This document shows, in pieces, positions 43,691 to 53,290 of a stretch of 64,000 nt of DNA. The position numbers and the translations under genes are program-made. Every line of letters starts with the position of its first letter. Positions within the stretch are counted from its first letter, which is position 1. The DNA is taken from contig NC_087068.1 in assembly GCF_963678635.1 (NCBI RefSeq), positions 58,637,896 to 58,701,895 on the forward strand, read 5' to 3'. The DNA is from Symsagittifera roscoffensis (lineage: Eukaryota; Xenacoelomorpha; Acoela; Convolutidae). The notes below the pieces were generated by a model that saw nothing but the letters and a program-made list of their open reading frames with translations, was not told where the DNA came from and did not search any database.

Positions 43691-44735
43691 TTGCCGAGGA
43701 CAGCAGAAACAAGGACTAGCTATCAAAAGCGGACAGGCATGAGATACAACAGGTACGGGGATGACTTCTTGATTGACAAAATACAACCTGAGGAGGTAGG
43801 CGAAGAGTTGGTGAGTGTGGGCGAGCTAGTGGCTGATGATGAATGGCAGATCATTAACGACAGCGAGCACTACTTACAGGAAGATAACTCGATGCCAGAA
43901 CGAGAAACAGATCTGGAGCAGAGCGAGATAGAAAGGAGTGAGAACACAAACTTGATGATACTGGAATGAATGCGCGATCTCAAGGACAAGGGAGAGGAAG
44001 AGCAAAGTATCCAGCAGGTTGACGTGTCAGCGGAGAAACATGTGAAAACGAAAGACCCACTATTCGGTTGGACAGCAACCGACCGGCCACTCGAATTACC
44101 ACCAGATAATTTAGACGGGGACGTCAATAAATCTTTTTGTCCGGTTAGTGGGGGTAGGACTTACCCACACCAAAAGTTTGATGATGAAGAAGCTCAGGGA
44201 ATTGAGAGAGACCAACGGGCTGGAATTGGATCAGGAGGAGGCTGAGCCTACCATAGGTCAAATTTTCAAGACAAACAATTCAGAGAACATCCTGATCACG
44301 CACTTCGACTTCATCTTGTCAGACAGGACAAGCGCGATATGCATAACGGCAGACATGAGCTTCAAATCGAGACTAGTGGCCGACTTCAAGAGAGAGTATC
44401 AGAACGTGGAGTTTCTATTTAGGCAGAGACTGGGGCTGGGAGGAGTGGGTGCGCTTCCCCCCTGAGTTTCACAAGTTCCGGGCAAATACCTGTGCTTCTT
44501 GGTAACAAGGGTCAACGAAAGGAACACGATAGACCCCGAACACGTGATGTTGACACTAACAAGGCTGAGGGACTTCATGGTCGAAAGAAGGATAATGGAT
44601 GTCTCGATGCCGGTCTATGACCCAAACAGGGGCAAGTTGAACCCTAGGGAATTATACGCCATCCTACCCGTGGTCTTTGCAGAAACGGATATAACGGTAC
44701 ACCTACACAAAAAGTACTACTTGAGTATCGCCTGA
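43691..44735 (+). pseudogene. Macro-domain-like protein, copy 2
   Basis: As copy 1, in pieces 43691-43969, 43970-44245, 44148-44465 and 44499-44735. TGA at 43967-43969 replaces a Trp codon of copy 1, and one base is gained near 44150. The TGA between GALPP and KYLCFLV (44463-44465) is at the same codon as in copy 1. The macro-like core is otherwise nearly unchanged (AICITADMSFKSRL, FMVERRIMDVSMP). The conserved stop either predates the duplication or is read through. Confidence 0.45.
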
Positions 44736-45208
44736 GTTTCGGGCGGACATGAAGGTCTCGAGTTGTGTTAAAGGGGGCAAGTGTTAGGTACAAGGGGGCG
44801 AGAAGCAGGTAGACGGATTTTAATGTAATTGTCATGACAATTAAATCTTAGAGAGACAATAGTGCTAAAACATGAAATGAATCTGCATGCTCTTAAAATC
44901 ACTAATTGAATTATTTTAGCAAGTAACTGGTGGGATAGTGTTTTACACACAAGAATGGGGGGCTTAGGTAAGGCACGGAACATCTCGGTCTAAAAACTGG
45001 GTTTTATTTTCAGATTGATTTGCAAAACTGAGTTGACGACCTAGCCACACTCATTTGAAAAGAAGAAAGAAGATCTTGAGTAAGTTCACAATCAGCAGCA
45101 TTGAGGGGAAACATTTCCCAAGTTGGTTAACTGGTAAGGTATTTCTCAATTTGGTCAACAGAAAAGGTATTTCTCAAGTTGATTAAGACGTGAGATCATC
45201 TGAAGATA
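44736..45208 (+). other. Spacer between macro-like gene and ORF B, copy 2
   Basis: Same as 35543-36015, including the candidate 46-base intron at 44968-45013 with unchanged GTAAGG donor and TTTTATTTTCAG acceptor, and the CTCAAGTTG repeats before the ATG at 45209. Confidence 0.45.
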
Positions 45209-46232
45209 GTGACGATGGCGGATCGCTTTTGGAAATCTATGCCTGCAGCGCTCAAGAGACCTACGCTCGATGAACTATACAAACGCTTGAGGGACCTTGA
45301 CTATACCCAGGTCGATGAGAGGTTGGCGGTGATGTTGAACGCCATCCTACAGTTAAAGGCGCAGGGTGAATGTAGGGAATCAGCGACAGAAGCCGTCTTG
45401 ATGGTTGTCTACACTTCAGAGGGGATATCCAACCAAGAGCAGACCCGATGGTTGTCCTGGAACGTGGATGGAGGCGAGAGGGGATTCGACCTGGCAAGAA
45501 AACCCGGCTTGAACAATAACACGGAATATGGCACGGGAGAGTTCCCATTCCCCACCAGACCCCCAGCGGGATTTGCAGCCCAATCCACGAGTAGGCCATT
45601 GTCGATGATACGGTCTCAACAAACAGAGGAAGCGTACCCGGACCTCAGTTGCTTGAAAAAAAGGACTGGGGAGGGCACAGAGGGAACGAGACAAGGCGAA
45701 CCTTGACAGTGATGGTGCAGAGCTTGAGAGGGACCAGGCAAACCTGGAAAGAGATCAAGTGATCCTCGAGAGGGATCAAGCGAGGCGTGATCTCAGCATG
45801 ATCAGGGCGGAATACCAGCAGGAGCAGAGGGTCCGCGAGAACGAGGCGAACTGTGAGCAGCTGAAGTCGGATATGGAGAAGATTCAGAGGAGACAACGAG
45901 AGCTCGCGAGACAGAAAGAAAAGGGGACGAGGACGACGGAACCAGCCGCGACAGGATCGATACCAGAGTCGCGAATGGAGGAAGACGAGGTTCCTCGGCC
46001 CAGTGGCCGATGATTCAGTTTAGACCCGGCGGCCCAGGAGCACATGAACGAGGGGTTAGAGGTGTGGATACCACCTGAGCCGGTGCCCTCTGTACACAGT
46101 CTGGATACGCAACCAATACGGCCATTGATTGAGTCACGCTCTCGGGATATACTCTTAGTTCAACCACAAGCAGTAGCCAAATCGGGTCGAGTTCATCACG
46201 TCTCAATGAGCTACATGATAGGTTACAGTTGA
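45209..46232 (+). CDS. ORF B, copy 2 (165 aa plus coiled coil)
   Basis: The better copy: open 45209-45706 (165 residues). It includes the MTMADRFWKSMP start, LYKRLRDLDYTQVDERLAVML, a Gly/Pro-rich middle (EFPFPTRPPAGFAAQS), then a frame change near 45665-45705. The coiled coil follows with repeated LERDQ motifs and EQLKSDMEKIQRRQRELARQK (45725-46013). A further open piece runs 46044-46232 (IPPEPVPSVHSLD). No enzymatic motif. By position it is the N-terminal part of, or the gene just before, SGNH protein 1. Confidence 0.45.
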
Positions 46233-47550
46233 GAAACCACGACGATTCGATGGGGGAAGAGTGACCTCCTACTTGGAGGGACCATCCAGCCAGGAGTGGG
46301 ATAATCGCGAGCTACAAGAAAAATACGGATGGCGCATATCACAGGCACAACCGAGCGGACTGGACGACAGCACAACGGACAAGGAGGGACTGCTTCCATG
46401 ACGCGGCGTGGGCTGAGTACTTCACTTAGCCAAGAATACCGGAAGGTGCGGTTCACCTGATCATAGGGGACAGCTTAATACGGGTACTGACGCGAATCCA
46501 GTCACACTGGCAGGTAGGAGCTTTTCTGGAGCAGCGACGCCGCAGATGTTGGCCTCACTGGAGATGATGGACATGTTGAAGATGTACACGGTCACTTTGA
46601 TGATGGGTGCCAATGACGTGTCCAGAGGAGAACAAGGAAGGTGATGAGGTTGCACGAGAAAATGAGTTGCATTCTTGATGAGCTGAGTATTTATCTAGAC
46701 CCTGCAATACTCACCATCTGTACTATTCCGTACAACATGCAGTTTGACCAACACGCGAGAGAGATGAATGGGAAGGTGCGCATTATCAACGAAGTAATGA
46801 GACAGATTCAGCAAAGAAGCCTACTACCAGTGAGATTACTAGAAGTGGCCGAACTGACAATGCGCTCCCTTCCGGACACTTTCATAAGCCCATGGGCACA
46901 GAGTGGTTGAATGGTGTCTTCCAGAGGCACATAAATTCGCTAGAGTCGGACCTAGTGGAAACGGCTCAGTTTACCTTTGGTTCACCCCCGATACCTCCTT
47001 TCTTTGCCCTCAGACCCCTATCCAGCCGTCTAGGAACGAGAGTCGACTCGAGAGACAGCTCAAGGAGCAGCCGGACCAGGCAGCCGGGATCCACGCCAAT
47101 GGAAGCCAAAGAGGCGGAGTCATCCACGCCCCAAAGTTCGTTAGTGTCTTCTGTGGTGGTGGTGGACAACAAGAAGGTGGAGAGATCGACAGAGGCGAGC
47201 AAAATGCGATAAGTGGAAAAGATAAAAGAGTTGGATCTGGAGGATTTGGAATGCAGACAGGAATTGGCAGACGTCCTGGGACTCAAGAACGTGTCACACG
47301 AGGACTTGAGTCGACACCACTGTGTGGATTGGTTGAAGGCCCACGAGGCGCATTTCTCAAGGGCGAGGACAAGGGAGACAGCAGACTCCCGCTGAAGTCG
47401 ATAATGGAACCAATCAGTTATAGGCCACTCAAGCAGTTGAGGAGTCCAGGACTTTATAGTAGAACCTACCAAACATCGAACGAGCTTACCCCGAATCAGG
47501 GTGACAACACTCGCACAGTTGAGGGTGGTGGAGAAGCTGCTTGAGCCGAG
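46233..47550 (+). pseudogene. SGNH hydrolase-like protein 1, copy 2
   Basis: Block I IIGDSLIR near 46463-46475, block II region near 46525-46550, block III MMGANDV near 46600-46620. Block V is destroyed: 22 bases present in copy 1 (37610-37632 region) are missing near 46878, removing Asp and its spacing to His and shifting the frame. Another base is lost near 46630. The linker 46892-47212 is longer than in copy 1 by a Ser/Arg-rich insert (LGTRVDSRDSSRSSR) that element 1 also has, so copy 1 is the deleted one there. Confidence 0.55.
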
Positions 47551-48360
47551 AGACATGGGACTCCCAGATGCTCCATACGAGGGTTCAAAGCTAGCCGATG
47601 ATCCGAGATATGGTAAACCCTGCGGAAGCTCACAGTTGGCTAAGACGTTGGCAGTCTATGATCGATCGGACCCAGGAGCTGCAAGAGTAATCATCGTGGC
47701 GGGTTCGGATTTTGAGGGGACGTCCCAAAGCTATTTTGGCCGGAAACCTTAATGTATTTGCTGCCCGGTGCGCAGTTGACTCAGATGCTGACCCTGGTCG
47801 TGGCAACCAAGTCGGAGATGCCGTGTGAACCGGAGCCGCAACTATATGCAGGGATCAAGGACCACTTGCATGCAGCGGGGCTTCTGGAGCACTTGAAGGG
47901 CGAGGCAACAGCACCCAAGAAGATCTGGGAAGCGATACAGACATTGTTTGCCGCAATGAATGAGGTGCAGGAATGGGTGGTGTCTCGATTCGGACCCAAG
48001 ACGAAAGTGGCATTTACGACGTCACCGGGTTACGCGAGTATGCCGCCTCCTTTGCAGTTTGTGAATGCTATATTGATCTTGATAACAGAAGGGAACGCGT
48101 GGCGGCTACTGATAGCAGCCCTCAACCGCGGGCTGGAGCCGACAAACTTAAGTCGGAGCTGGCAGCGGCCTGGGCGGATGTGTCTCATGCCTTGAGAGGA
48201 TTCTACGAATTGGCGGACTTTCTCATTGTGCTGGATGAGGTTGTCTTACTTGAAATTTCGAATCTCGTCCGGCAACTGAAATTTAATCCGGAGACAAGGG
48301 ATAATCATCCAATATTAAGCCACTTGACAGTCAGTCTGTGGTTTTGGAGCATGGATCTGG
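47501..48360 (+). pseudogene. SGNH hydrolase-like protein 2, copy 2
   Basis: Pieces 47501-47752, 47752-48195, 47973-48428. Block I-like AGSDFE near 47700, LPGAQLTQM near 47760-47785. Block III reads AGIKDHL, so the Asn seen in copy 1 and element 1 is Lys here. The tail with VLDEVVLLEIS is retained to about 48330. At 48360 the sequence jumps to the C-terminal third of ORF C. Confidence 0.5.
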
Positions 48361-48897
48361 AATTTAAATCCCCTGGCAGCGGACAAGCAAAAAATCTTGA
48401 GAATCCCGGCATGGAAGGGAAGTTTTGACCTGGTAAAGAAAGAGTTGGGGATGATACTTGAGCGGGAAGTTATGCCCACCACTGTCCCTGAGTTCCCGAT
48501 GATCAAAAGAATGACCCTGGGGATGAATAGCCCGCTGGTGGTCCCATCCCTGCACACGAGAGCCACAGTGGAGAAACAGCAGAAGGAGTTCACGGACGGT
48601 TGGGATCCCTTGTTTATTGGATACTCAGCTGCAGTTTACTTCAACTTTATGTGTGACATCAAGATAAGTTCTTGGACGACACAAGCAAAGAAGATGCGAG
48701 GCTCAATGCCCCCGAAGTTTGAGGTTCGGGATATCTTGAGGACACTCGATCAGGCTAGGCTGGAGAAAATGCTGCCGATTTGGGACGACGGAAGAATCAT
48801 CGTGGAGGAGGGCTACATTGCTCTGAAAGATGAGATGAAGTTCGCCACGAGGAACTATCGCGCGCCCTACGGACTGGAGCAGCTGGAATTGAAGTAA
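48361..48897 (+). CDS. ORF C, C-terminal third, element 2
   Basis: Open 48397-48897. Landmarks: LEREVMPTTVPEFPMIKR, TDGWDPLFIGYSAAVYFNF, FEVRDILRTLDQARLEKMLPIWDD, ending YGLEQLELK at TAA 48895-48897. Element 1 carries the same part at 9520-10020 with more breaks. It is unduplicated and follows directly on the copy 2 deletion junction. The function is unknown; no motif of a known enzyme is seen. Confidence 0.5.
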   Translation, partial: NLNPLAADKQKILRIPAWKGSFDLVKKELGMILEREVMPTTVPEFPMIKRMTLGMNSPLVVPSLHTRATVEKQQKEFTDGWDPLFIGYSAAVYFNFMCDIKISSWTTQAKKMRGSMPPKFEVRDILRTLDQARLEKMLPIWDDGRIIVEEGYIALKDEMKFATRNYRAPYGLEQLELK

Positions 48898-48987
48898 GAG
48901 GAAAAGGAGCCAGATGCGGCAGGCCCCTGAAATGTAGCCCTCACGGAATACAAGAAGCTGAATCCAGCAACACCCTCACCCCTATCG

Positions 48988-49586
48988 GTGGACACCCCTG
49001 GAGACAAGAGAAACGGTCCCGTGGAAAATAGATTCAGAGATGTACTTGATAAGGAACGAGCTGAATCAGAAAAAGGGGAGAGTATGGATGAGACTCTCAG
49101 TGAAGCAGGAGAAGAAATGGAGGTGGGGAATACGCCAGAGCAGAACCCAGCTGAAAGGGATTTCACCACACAGGAGCTGCTGCATGACTTGAGTGGAGAT
49201 GACTGGGCAAACACAGCCACACCACCCCTGGGGTCGTCACCTCGCAAGGATCTGGAGTTACCTTTGACAAGTGAGACTTCTAAAATGGAGATGAACCTTC
49301 TGAGCGCTGAGGAAAGCAAGAGGAACGATCTTGAAGGCAACAAATCGATGTTCCTAAACACTCTAGATGAGAAGGCATGGCAAGAATTCTTGAAAGTGAA
49401 GAGCGAGTTTACGCTGGAGGACTTGAAAGAGGAGTTGTGGGACATGGTGGTGAAGTTTGGGGAACCTGTCTTAATGCGTATCGGATGGACGAGAAAGCGG
49501 GAGAGAAGCTATTGATCAAGATGATCAAACTGAGGGAAAAGAGCAGAACACCAAAGATGACGCATGTAAAGACAGCTCTACTCTGA
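48988..49586 (+). CDS. ORF D, element 2 (acidic protein)
   Basis: Open 48988-49515 with a shift near 49490 to a frame ending at 49586. Very acidic (ESEKGESMDETLSEAGEEME), then DLSGDDWANTATPPLGSSP and the helical EFTLEDLKEELWDMVVKFGE segment. It could be a separate small protein or the N-terminal domain of ORF E. No known family. Element 1 keeps only its second half. Confidence 0.45.
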
Positions 49587-49698
49587 ACAAAAAGACTGAT
49601 GATAAAATGATTAAGGTTGAAAGGGATGATAAGAATAAGGGTAATAATATGATTAGAAATATTAATATTCTTAAGGCTCGAGAAGGGGGTGGCAAGAG

Positions 49699-50565
49699 TT
49701 GGAAAAGCTGGACCGGGATAAAGAAGTCGAGTCAGTGATGATAGTGGCAACGCCCCCAAATAGAGGGATAAGGTCTCGGAAGAGGAGAAGAGAGACAAAA
49801 GAGATGAATAGTCCTTCGGCGGACGCAGTCTCTGAAAAGTATCTGAAGGAGAAGGCTCCCATGATTTTAGCACGATGGAAGACAGCGGTTTACAAGGGCA
49901 GCTCCACACCAAGGAAGCTGGCCGAGGTGATGAAGGGAATGGAAGTATCGACGAGCTCGGCAACGGAGGAAGTCTACCGACCTCAGAAGGCAAACACCAA
50001 AACCAAAAAGGGTTCCACGAGTGGGCAAACGTGGAAAGTGGACGTTGGCAAGGAATGGCTCTCGACTGAGCACCAGGCCACTGGGAAACAAGTGGCTAGC
50101 GATCCTGTTGAGAGAAATGCAACGAGGAATACCGCTCGACCTTGGTGGATGGCTCTGGAGACCATGAAGAAACTGGAGGACTGCCTAAAGAAACTCGATT
50201 GTGGAGTGTCCCGCAAGCGTCGTAATTGGGCTACCCAACAGAAAGCTGAGATTAACAAGTTAGAGTTGGTGAACCAGCTGAAACGAAATTGGCAAAATCT
50301 GCTGCGGGAATACTTCGAAGAGTCGATGAGAACACCCTCGTCCGCGTTGCCATTGATGGCAAATCTTTTCGTCAGGACGGCAGGACAACTGATGTTCGCC
50401 TGGTGCCTGGTGGGAATAGAACTAGAGGTGTTGACCTCCCACGATAAATTGAAGCTGGGCAGCAAGAGTTTAGAGGTTTATCAAATACTGGTGCAGCATA
50501 TCGCCAGAGATATTTCCGGTTTGAGTCTAGCGAGGAGAAAAGATGCCACTTGTTTTTTGAGGTGA
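49699..50565 (+). CDS. ORF E, N-terminal part, element 2 (288 aa)
   Basis: Counterpart of 10566-11465. Basic SRKRRRE near residue 16-25, EEVYRPQKANTK, then the helical region KKLDCGVSRKRRNWATQQ and LLREYFEESMRTPSSALPL. It ends at DATCFLR with a TGA at 50563-50565; element 1 reads through this place as RRIMS, so a base change made the stop. The frame shifts and continues from 50550. Unknown family. Confidence 0.5.
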   Translation: MEKLDRDKEVESVMIVATPPNRGIRSRKRRRETKEMNSPSADAVSEKYLKEKAPMILARWKTAVYKGSSTPRKLAEVMKGMEVSTSSATEEVYRPQKANTKTKKGSTSGQTWKVDVGKEWLSTEHQATGKQVASDPVERNATRNTARPWWMALETMKKLEDCLKKLDCGVSRKRRNWATQQKAEINKLELVNQLKRNWQNLLREYFEESMRTPSSALPLMANLFVRTAGQLMFAWCLVGIELEVLTSHDKLKLGSKSLEVYQILVQHIARDISGLSLARRKDATCFLR

Positions 50566-51467
50566 ATAATGTCAGTGATGACCGACAGAATCGTCCAAAC
50601 GTGTCATCGGCGACGGGAAGTAGGACGATGGAAAGGAAGATCTACACGGTCATCTTTAATGTGTACCAAAGTACTGGAATCGAGAAGGAAGATGGCTCCA
50701 GACAGTCTCTAGAGAGTCACGGGAAACTTGACAAAATACGGAGATTCTACAACAAGAAGTTCGAAGAGGGACATGACGTGCATCGTAATTTAGCCCTGGC
50801 TGGAGACTATTCGAAACCCAACAAACGAGTGGAATATCAATATGTGTCTGGAGTGATGTGGATAGCATACAACCCCTTCTTGGACTTAGAGGCCGGGAAT
50901 GCCCACAATAACTTTGAAGTGACAGAGCTGTTGAAGTTTTGGACAGAGATGATGATTGAAGTTGACCCAGTGGAAAAGGAAAGGCCGAGCCTGGGCCTGA
51001 CACTTGAGAGGATGCCACAAGTGATTAGTATACCGCGCTCGAACAAGAGGGTAGAACTGAAGATGGTAAATGGAAACGGCATGCTGATCACGAATCTGGG
51101 GACGGTTTGGAAGTTGCTGAGGCCTTCTTGGTGCCCACATCCCCATGCGAGCCTGATAGAAGAAGTCACGGAGCGAGTGAGACTGTCGCCGACGAAGAAT
51201 GAAGACTTGGGAACTCTGAATGTGATACACCAGTTGATCCTACCCCATTGTAGGGAGTCGGGAAAAACCGTAAATAAGCTAGAGGAGTCAATGAAGAAGT
51301 TGGAACCCGGTAGTTGTCTCGATATGACTTCTGGAGGTGGGGAACCCTTTTGCGACGGACGGTCATGCGTCAGGATACAGTCCTTTCAGAGTAAAGATCA
51401 AGCCACTTGGTTTGGCGACATGACAGAGAAAGAGAAGAGTGAAGTACAGATAGTGGCTGAGTACTGA
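50550..51467 (+). CDS. ORF E, middle part, element 2 (305 aa)
   Basis: Continues ORF E in the next frame and is open through the place where element 1 has TAG (12012). Landmarks: FNVYQSTGIEKEDGS, RNLALAGDYSKPNKR, YVSGVMWIAYNPFLD, RPSLGLTLERMPQV, WCPHPHASLIEEV, EPGSCLDM and CDGRSCVRIQSF. The two cysteine motifs could bind metal or form a disulfide. It ends in short repeats at 51455, where the last third is deleted. Confidence 0.5.
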   Translation: MFFEVNNVSDDRQNRPNVSSATGSRTMERKIYTVIFNVYQSTGIEKEDGSRQSLESHGKLDKIRRFYNKKFEEGHDVHRNLALAGDYSKPNKRVEYQYVSGVMWIAYNPFLDLEAGNAHNNFEVTELLKFWTEMMIEVDPVEKERPSLGLTLERMPQVISIPRSNKRVELKMVNGNGMLITNLGTVWKLLRPSWCPHPHASLIEEVTERVRLSPTKNEDLGTLNVIHQLILPHCRESGKTVNKLEESMKKLEPGSCLDMTSGGGEPFCDGRSCVRIQSFQSKDQATWFGDMTEKEKSEVQIVAEY

Positions 51468-51517
51468 TAGTGGCTGAGTACTGATAGTGTCTGAGTACTG
51501 ATAGTGGCTGAGCAGAG
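51455..51517. repeat. 17 bp tandem repeat at deletion scar
   Basis: About four copies of a TGATAGTGGCTGAGTAC-like unit. It joins ORF E sequence (equal to about 12355 in element 1) to sequence equal to about 13826, so roughly 1.4 kb of ORF E are missing here. Confidence 0.75.
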
Positions 51518-52320
51518 GGTGTGGATGCGATCCTACGAACAACTAAATGCTTGAGAACAGATCGTGATTAGCTCCGACGACGAGGAAGCGCTGCTGAGGC
51601 AGATTACAGTGTCGAATAAATCAGGGCCTACCACCTTAAAAGCGAGGAGCACGAAGTGAGCAGGAAGCTCAGTGTCGGTTTCTTGAGTCTTGAAAGGGAA
51701 AGATAAGGTTGGCTTGAGTGTGAACACGGATAAAATCTGAGGTCACGGAAAAGAAATTTTAATGATTCAAAGTATTGTTAATACTATGCTATATCTATTA
51801 TATGAATCAAAATGCTGCATGACAATTTTCTGATTGGATAAGACAAAAGAAATTTTAATCATTAGCTTGAAAAGCGGGAATTTAAATTGCAGGTTTATGC
51901 AGATTTTGATTGCTGTTTAGTGATACGTTGACAATTTTGCATGGTTGTGATTTCTGGGGTGTAGATAAAGTTAAATCTGCTGCAAATTTCTGTAAATGAC
52001 CACTGGCACTGCATCTTGATTAACACTCAATATTCTGGGGGCTCACTGGCAGACGGCGATTCGCGATGAGGACATCGATCTTGAGTCCGGGGAGTATTTG
52101 CCAGTCGGTTATATTTGGAAGTTTGACCTTGCGCAACGCAAGAAACATGATTTTGGGGTGAAATGAAGTTTTTCAAAAATTAGAATTGGACATGCTCAAG
52201 TTTCTCGCGACAACTAAAAATATCAAGATAAAAAAATCAGAAGAACCGATTTACAATCGCGGGAAAGTAGTCAAAAAAGTAGCGGGAAATTGCTATTCGC
52301 AGTTTTCAGATATAATATCA
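51518..52320 (+). other. ORF E end and 3' untranslated region, element 2
   Basis: First the last codons of ORF E (MRSYEQLNA at 51526-51552), then noncoding sequence matching 13866-14600. It stops at 52320, about 100 bases before the place where the 3' LTR would start, so element 2 has no 3' LTR in this window. No gene seen. Confidence 0.55.
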
Positions 52321-52364
52321 GGGTGATGATTGATTGCCTGGCACAGACAGGATGTTGACTGATG
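52321..52364. repeat. 44 bp direct repeat, left copy
   Basis: Identical to 53247-53290. The left copy lies precisely where element 2 sequence stops; the two copies bracket 882 bases of element 3. Confidence 0.85.
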
Positions 52365-52804
52365 ACCAGAAGGGGCCAGAGGTTAAGAGCAAAGACCCTC
52401 AAATTCGAGAGAGAAATTGGAGCAGGGAGGAAGCCGTCGATCGGAGGAACCTATGCAACAGGAACCAACCCGATCAGGTCAAAAAAGAAGACGATAAGGC
52501 ATCGACAGGAGGAGTATCCAGCCTAGACATCAATTTCCTCAGTGATTTTGAAAGCGGCGCAGATGCGTTAGAAACGACTGAGCCAGCAGGCGAGGGTACT
52601 TCCACGCTGGAACCCCCTTCAGCCTTTGTAGAAACGAACCGGAATTTGCCGGAGAGCGGCTCTCCTAGCAATTCCAAAGATAAAGAACAAAGACTCCTCA
52701 TGGAATCACCAAGGAGAAGAAGAATAGAAGGCGCTGCCAGAGTACCTTTCTTGGGAACGTGGAGAACACTTCCTTTTCCAGGAGGTGCATCACAGGGACC
52801 ATGA
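52334..52804 (+). CDS. Element 3 accessory ORF, Ser/Glu-rich (156 aa)
   Basis: Begins inside the 44 bp direct repeat (PGTDRMLTD; the first codon is not ATG). Hydrophilic and low-complexity: LSDFESGADALETTEPAGEG, SPSNSKDKEQR. By place it corresponds to the ORF D region of element 2, but I see no firm residue match. Probably a fragment whose true start was lost at the junction. Confidence 0.35.
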   Translation: MPGTDRMLTDDQKGPEVKSKDPQIRERNWSREEAVDRRNLCNRNQPDQVKKEDDKASTGGVSSLDINFLSDFESGADALETTEPAGEGTSTLEPPSAFVETNRNLPESGSPSNSKDKEQRLLMESPRRRRIEGAARVPFLGTWRTLPFPGGASQGP

Positions 52805-52890
52805 AAAAAGGACCGGATGTAGAATGGACAGAGTAGCCTTCATGGAAGAGGTCTGGACAGTAGTTCAGAGCTAACGGCACCCAGTCCATT

Positions 52891-53259
52891 TTGAAATTAG
52901 GTCTCAACCAACCACTAATGCGGGAGGTCCTTGACAAACTCGACGAGTGTGAAGGGAAATTGAGCGAGTTATTGATCGACTCAGCCACTGACGAAAGTGA
53001 GGCAAACTCTTCTATCAAGATGACGCCGCAAGAAGACAAAGGAGAAGTGGTATATCTGTCAAGAATCCGGAAAGGAACGATGCGATCAAAATTGGTGATT
53101 GACAAGATTAATGCAATGAAGATGAAACTGGGCAGCAAGGTGACATTGAGGAAGGCGGGAAAGACCAAGGTGAATTCCGAAATCTCGATAAAAGCTGTCA
53201 ACTCAGCGAAAAGAAAACGAGTCGAAGAAGCTATGGATTTGGGACAGGGTGATGATTGA
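52891..53259 (+). CDS. Element 3 ORF D/E-like segment (122 aa)
   Basis: Helical and basic: VLDKLDECEGKLSELLIDS, then KMTPQEDKGEVVYLS and a Lys-rich end (SAKRKRVEEAMD). Position and the basic KRKR motif correspond to the start of ORF E (SRKRRRE), but identity is low. It runs into the right copy of the 44 bp repeat. Unknown function. Confidence 0.35.
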   Translation: MKLGLNQPLMREVLDKLDECEGKLSELLIDSATDESEANSSIKMTPQEDKGEVVYLSRIRKGTMRSKLVIDKINAMKMKLGSKVTLRKAGKTKVNSEISIKAVNSAKRKRVEEAMDLGQGDD

Positions 53260-53290
53260 TTGCCTGGCACAGACAGGATGTTGACTGATG
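53247..53290. repeat. 44 bp direct repeat, right copy
   Basis: Identical to 52321-52364. This copy is embedded in continuous element 3 sequence and is probably the original. Confidence 0.85.

Larger units (their letters stand above)
31090..48360. repeat. 9173 bp tandem duplication (pol to ORF C)
   Basis: Copy 1 is 31090-40262 and copy 2 begins at 40263 with the same MTENVRENE/MTENVKENE sequence. Copy 2 runs to about 48360. There it jumps from GGAGCATGGATCTG (copy 1: 39051-39062) to the sequence equivalent to about 40228 of copy 1, and then goes on into the unduplicated end of the element. Protein differences between copies are few in most parts (two in 106 residues of the integrase finger). 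Copy 2 keeps the RT YVDD; copy 1 keeps all SGNH 1 blocks and ORF C. Confidence 0.85.

Noticed and set aside
51870-52320. 3' LTR of element 2
   Set aside because: It resembles LTR inner sequence but matches the pre-LTR duplicate of element 1 (14345-14600), and ends before any LTR start.
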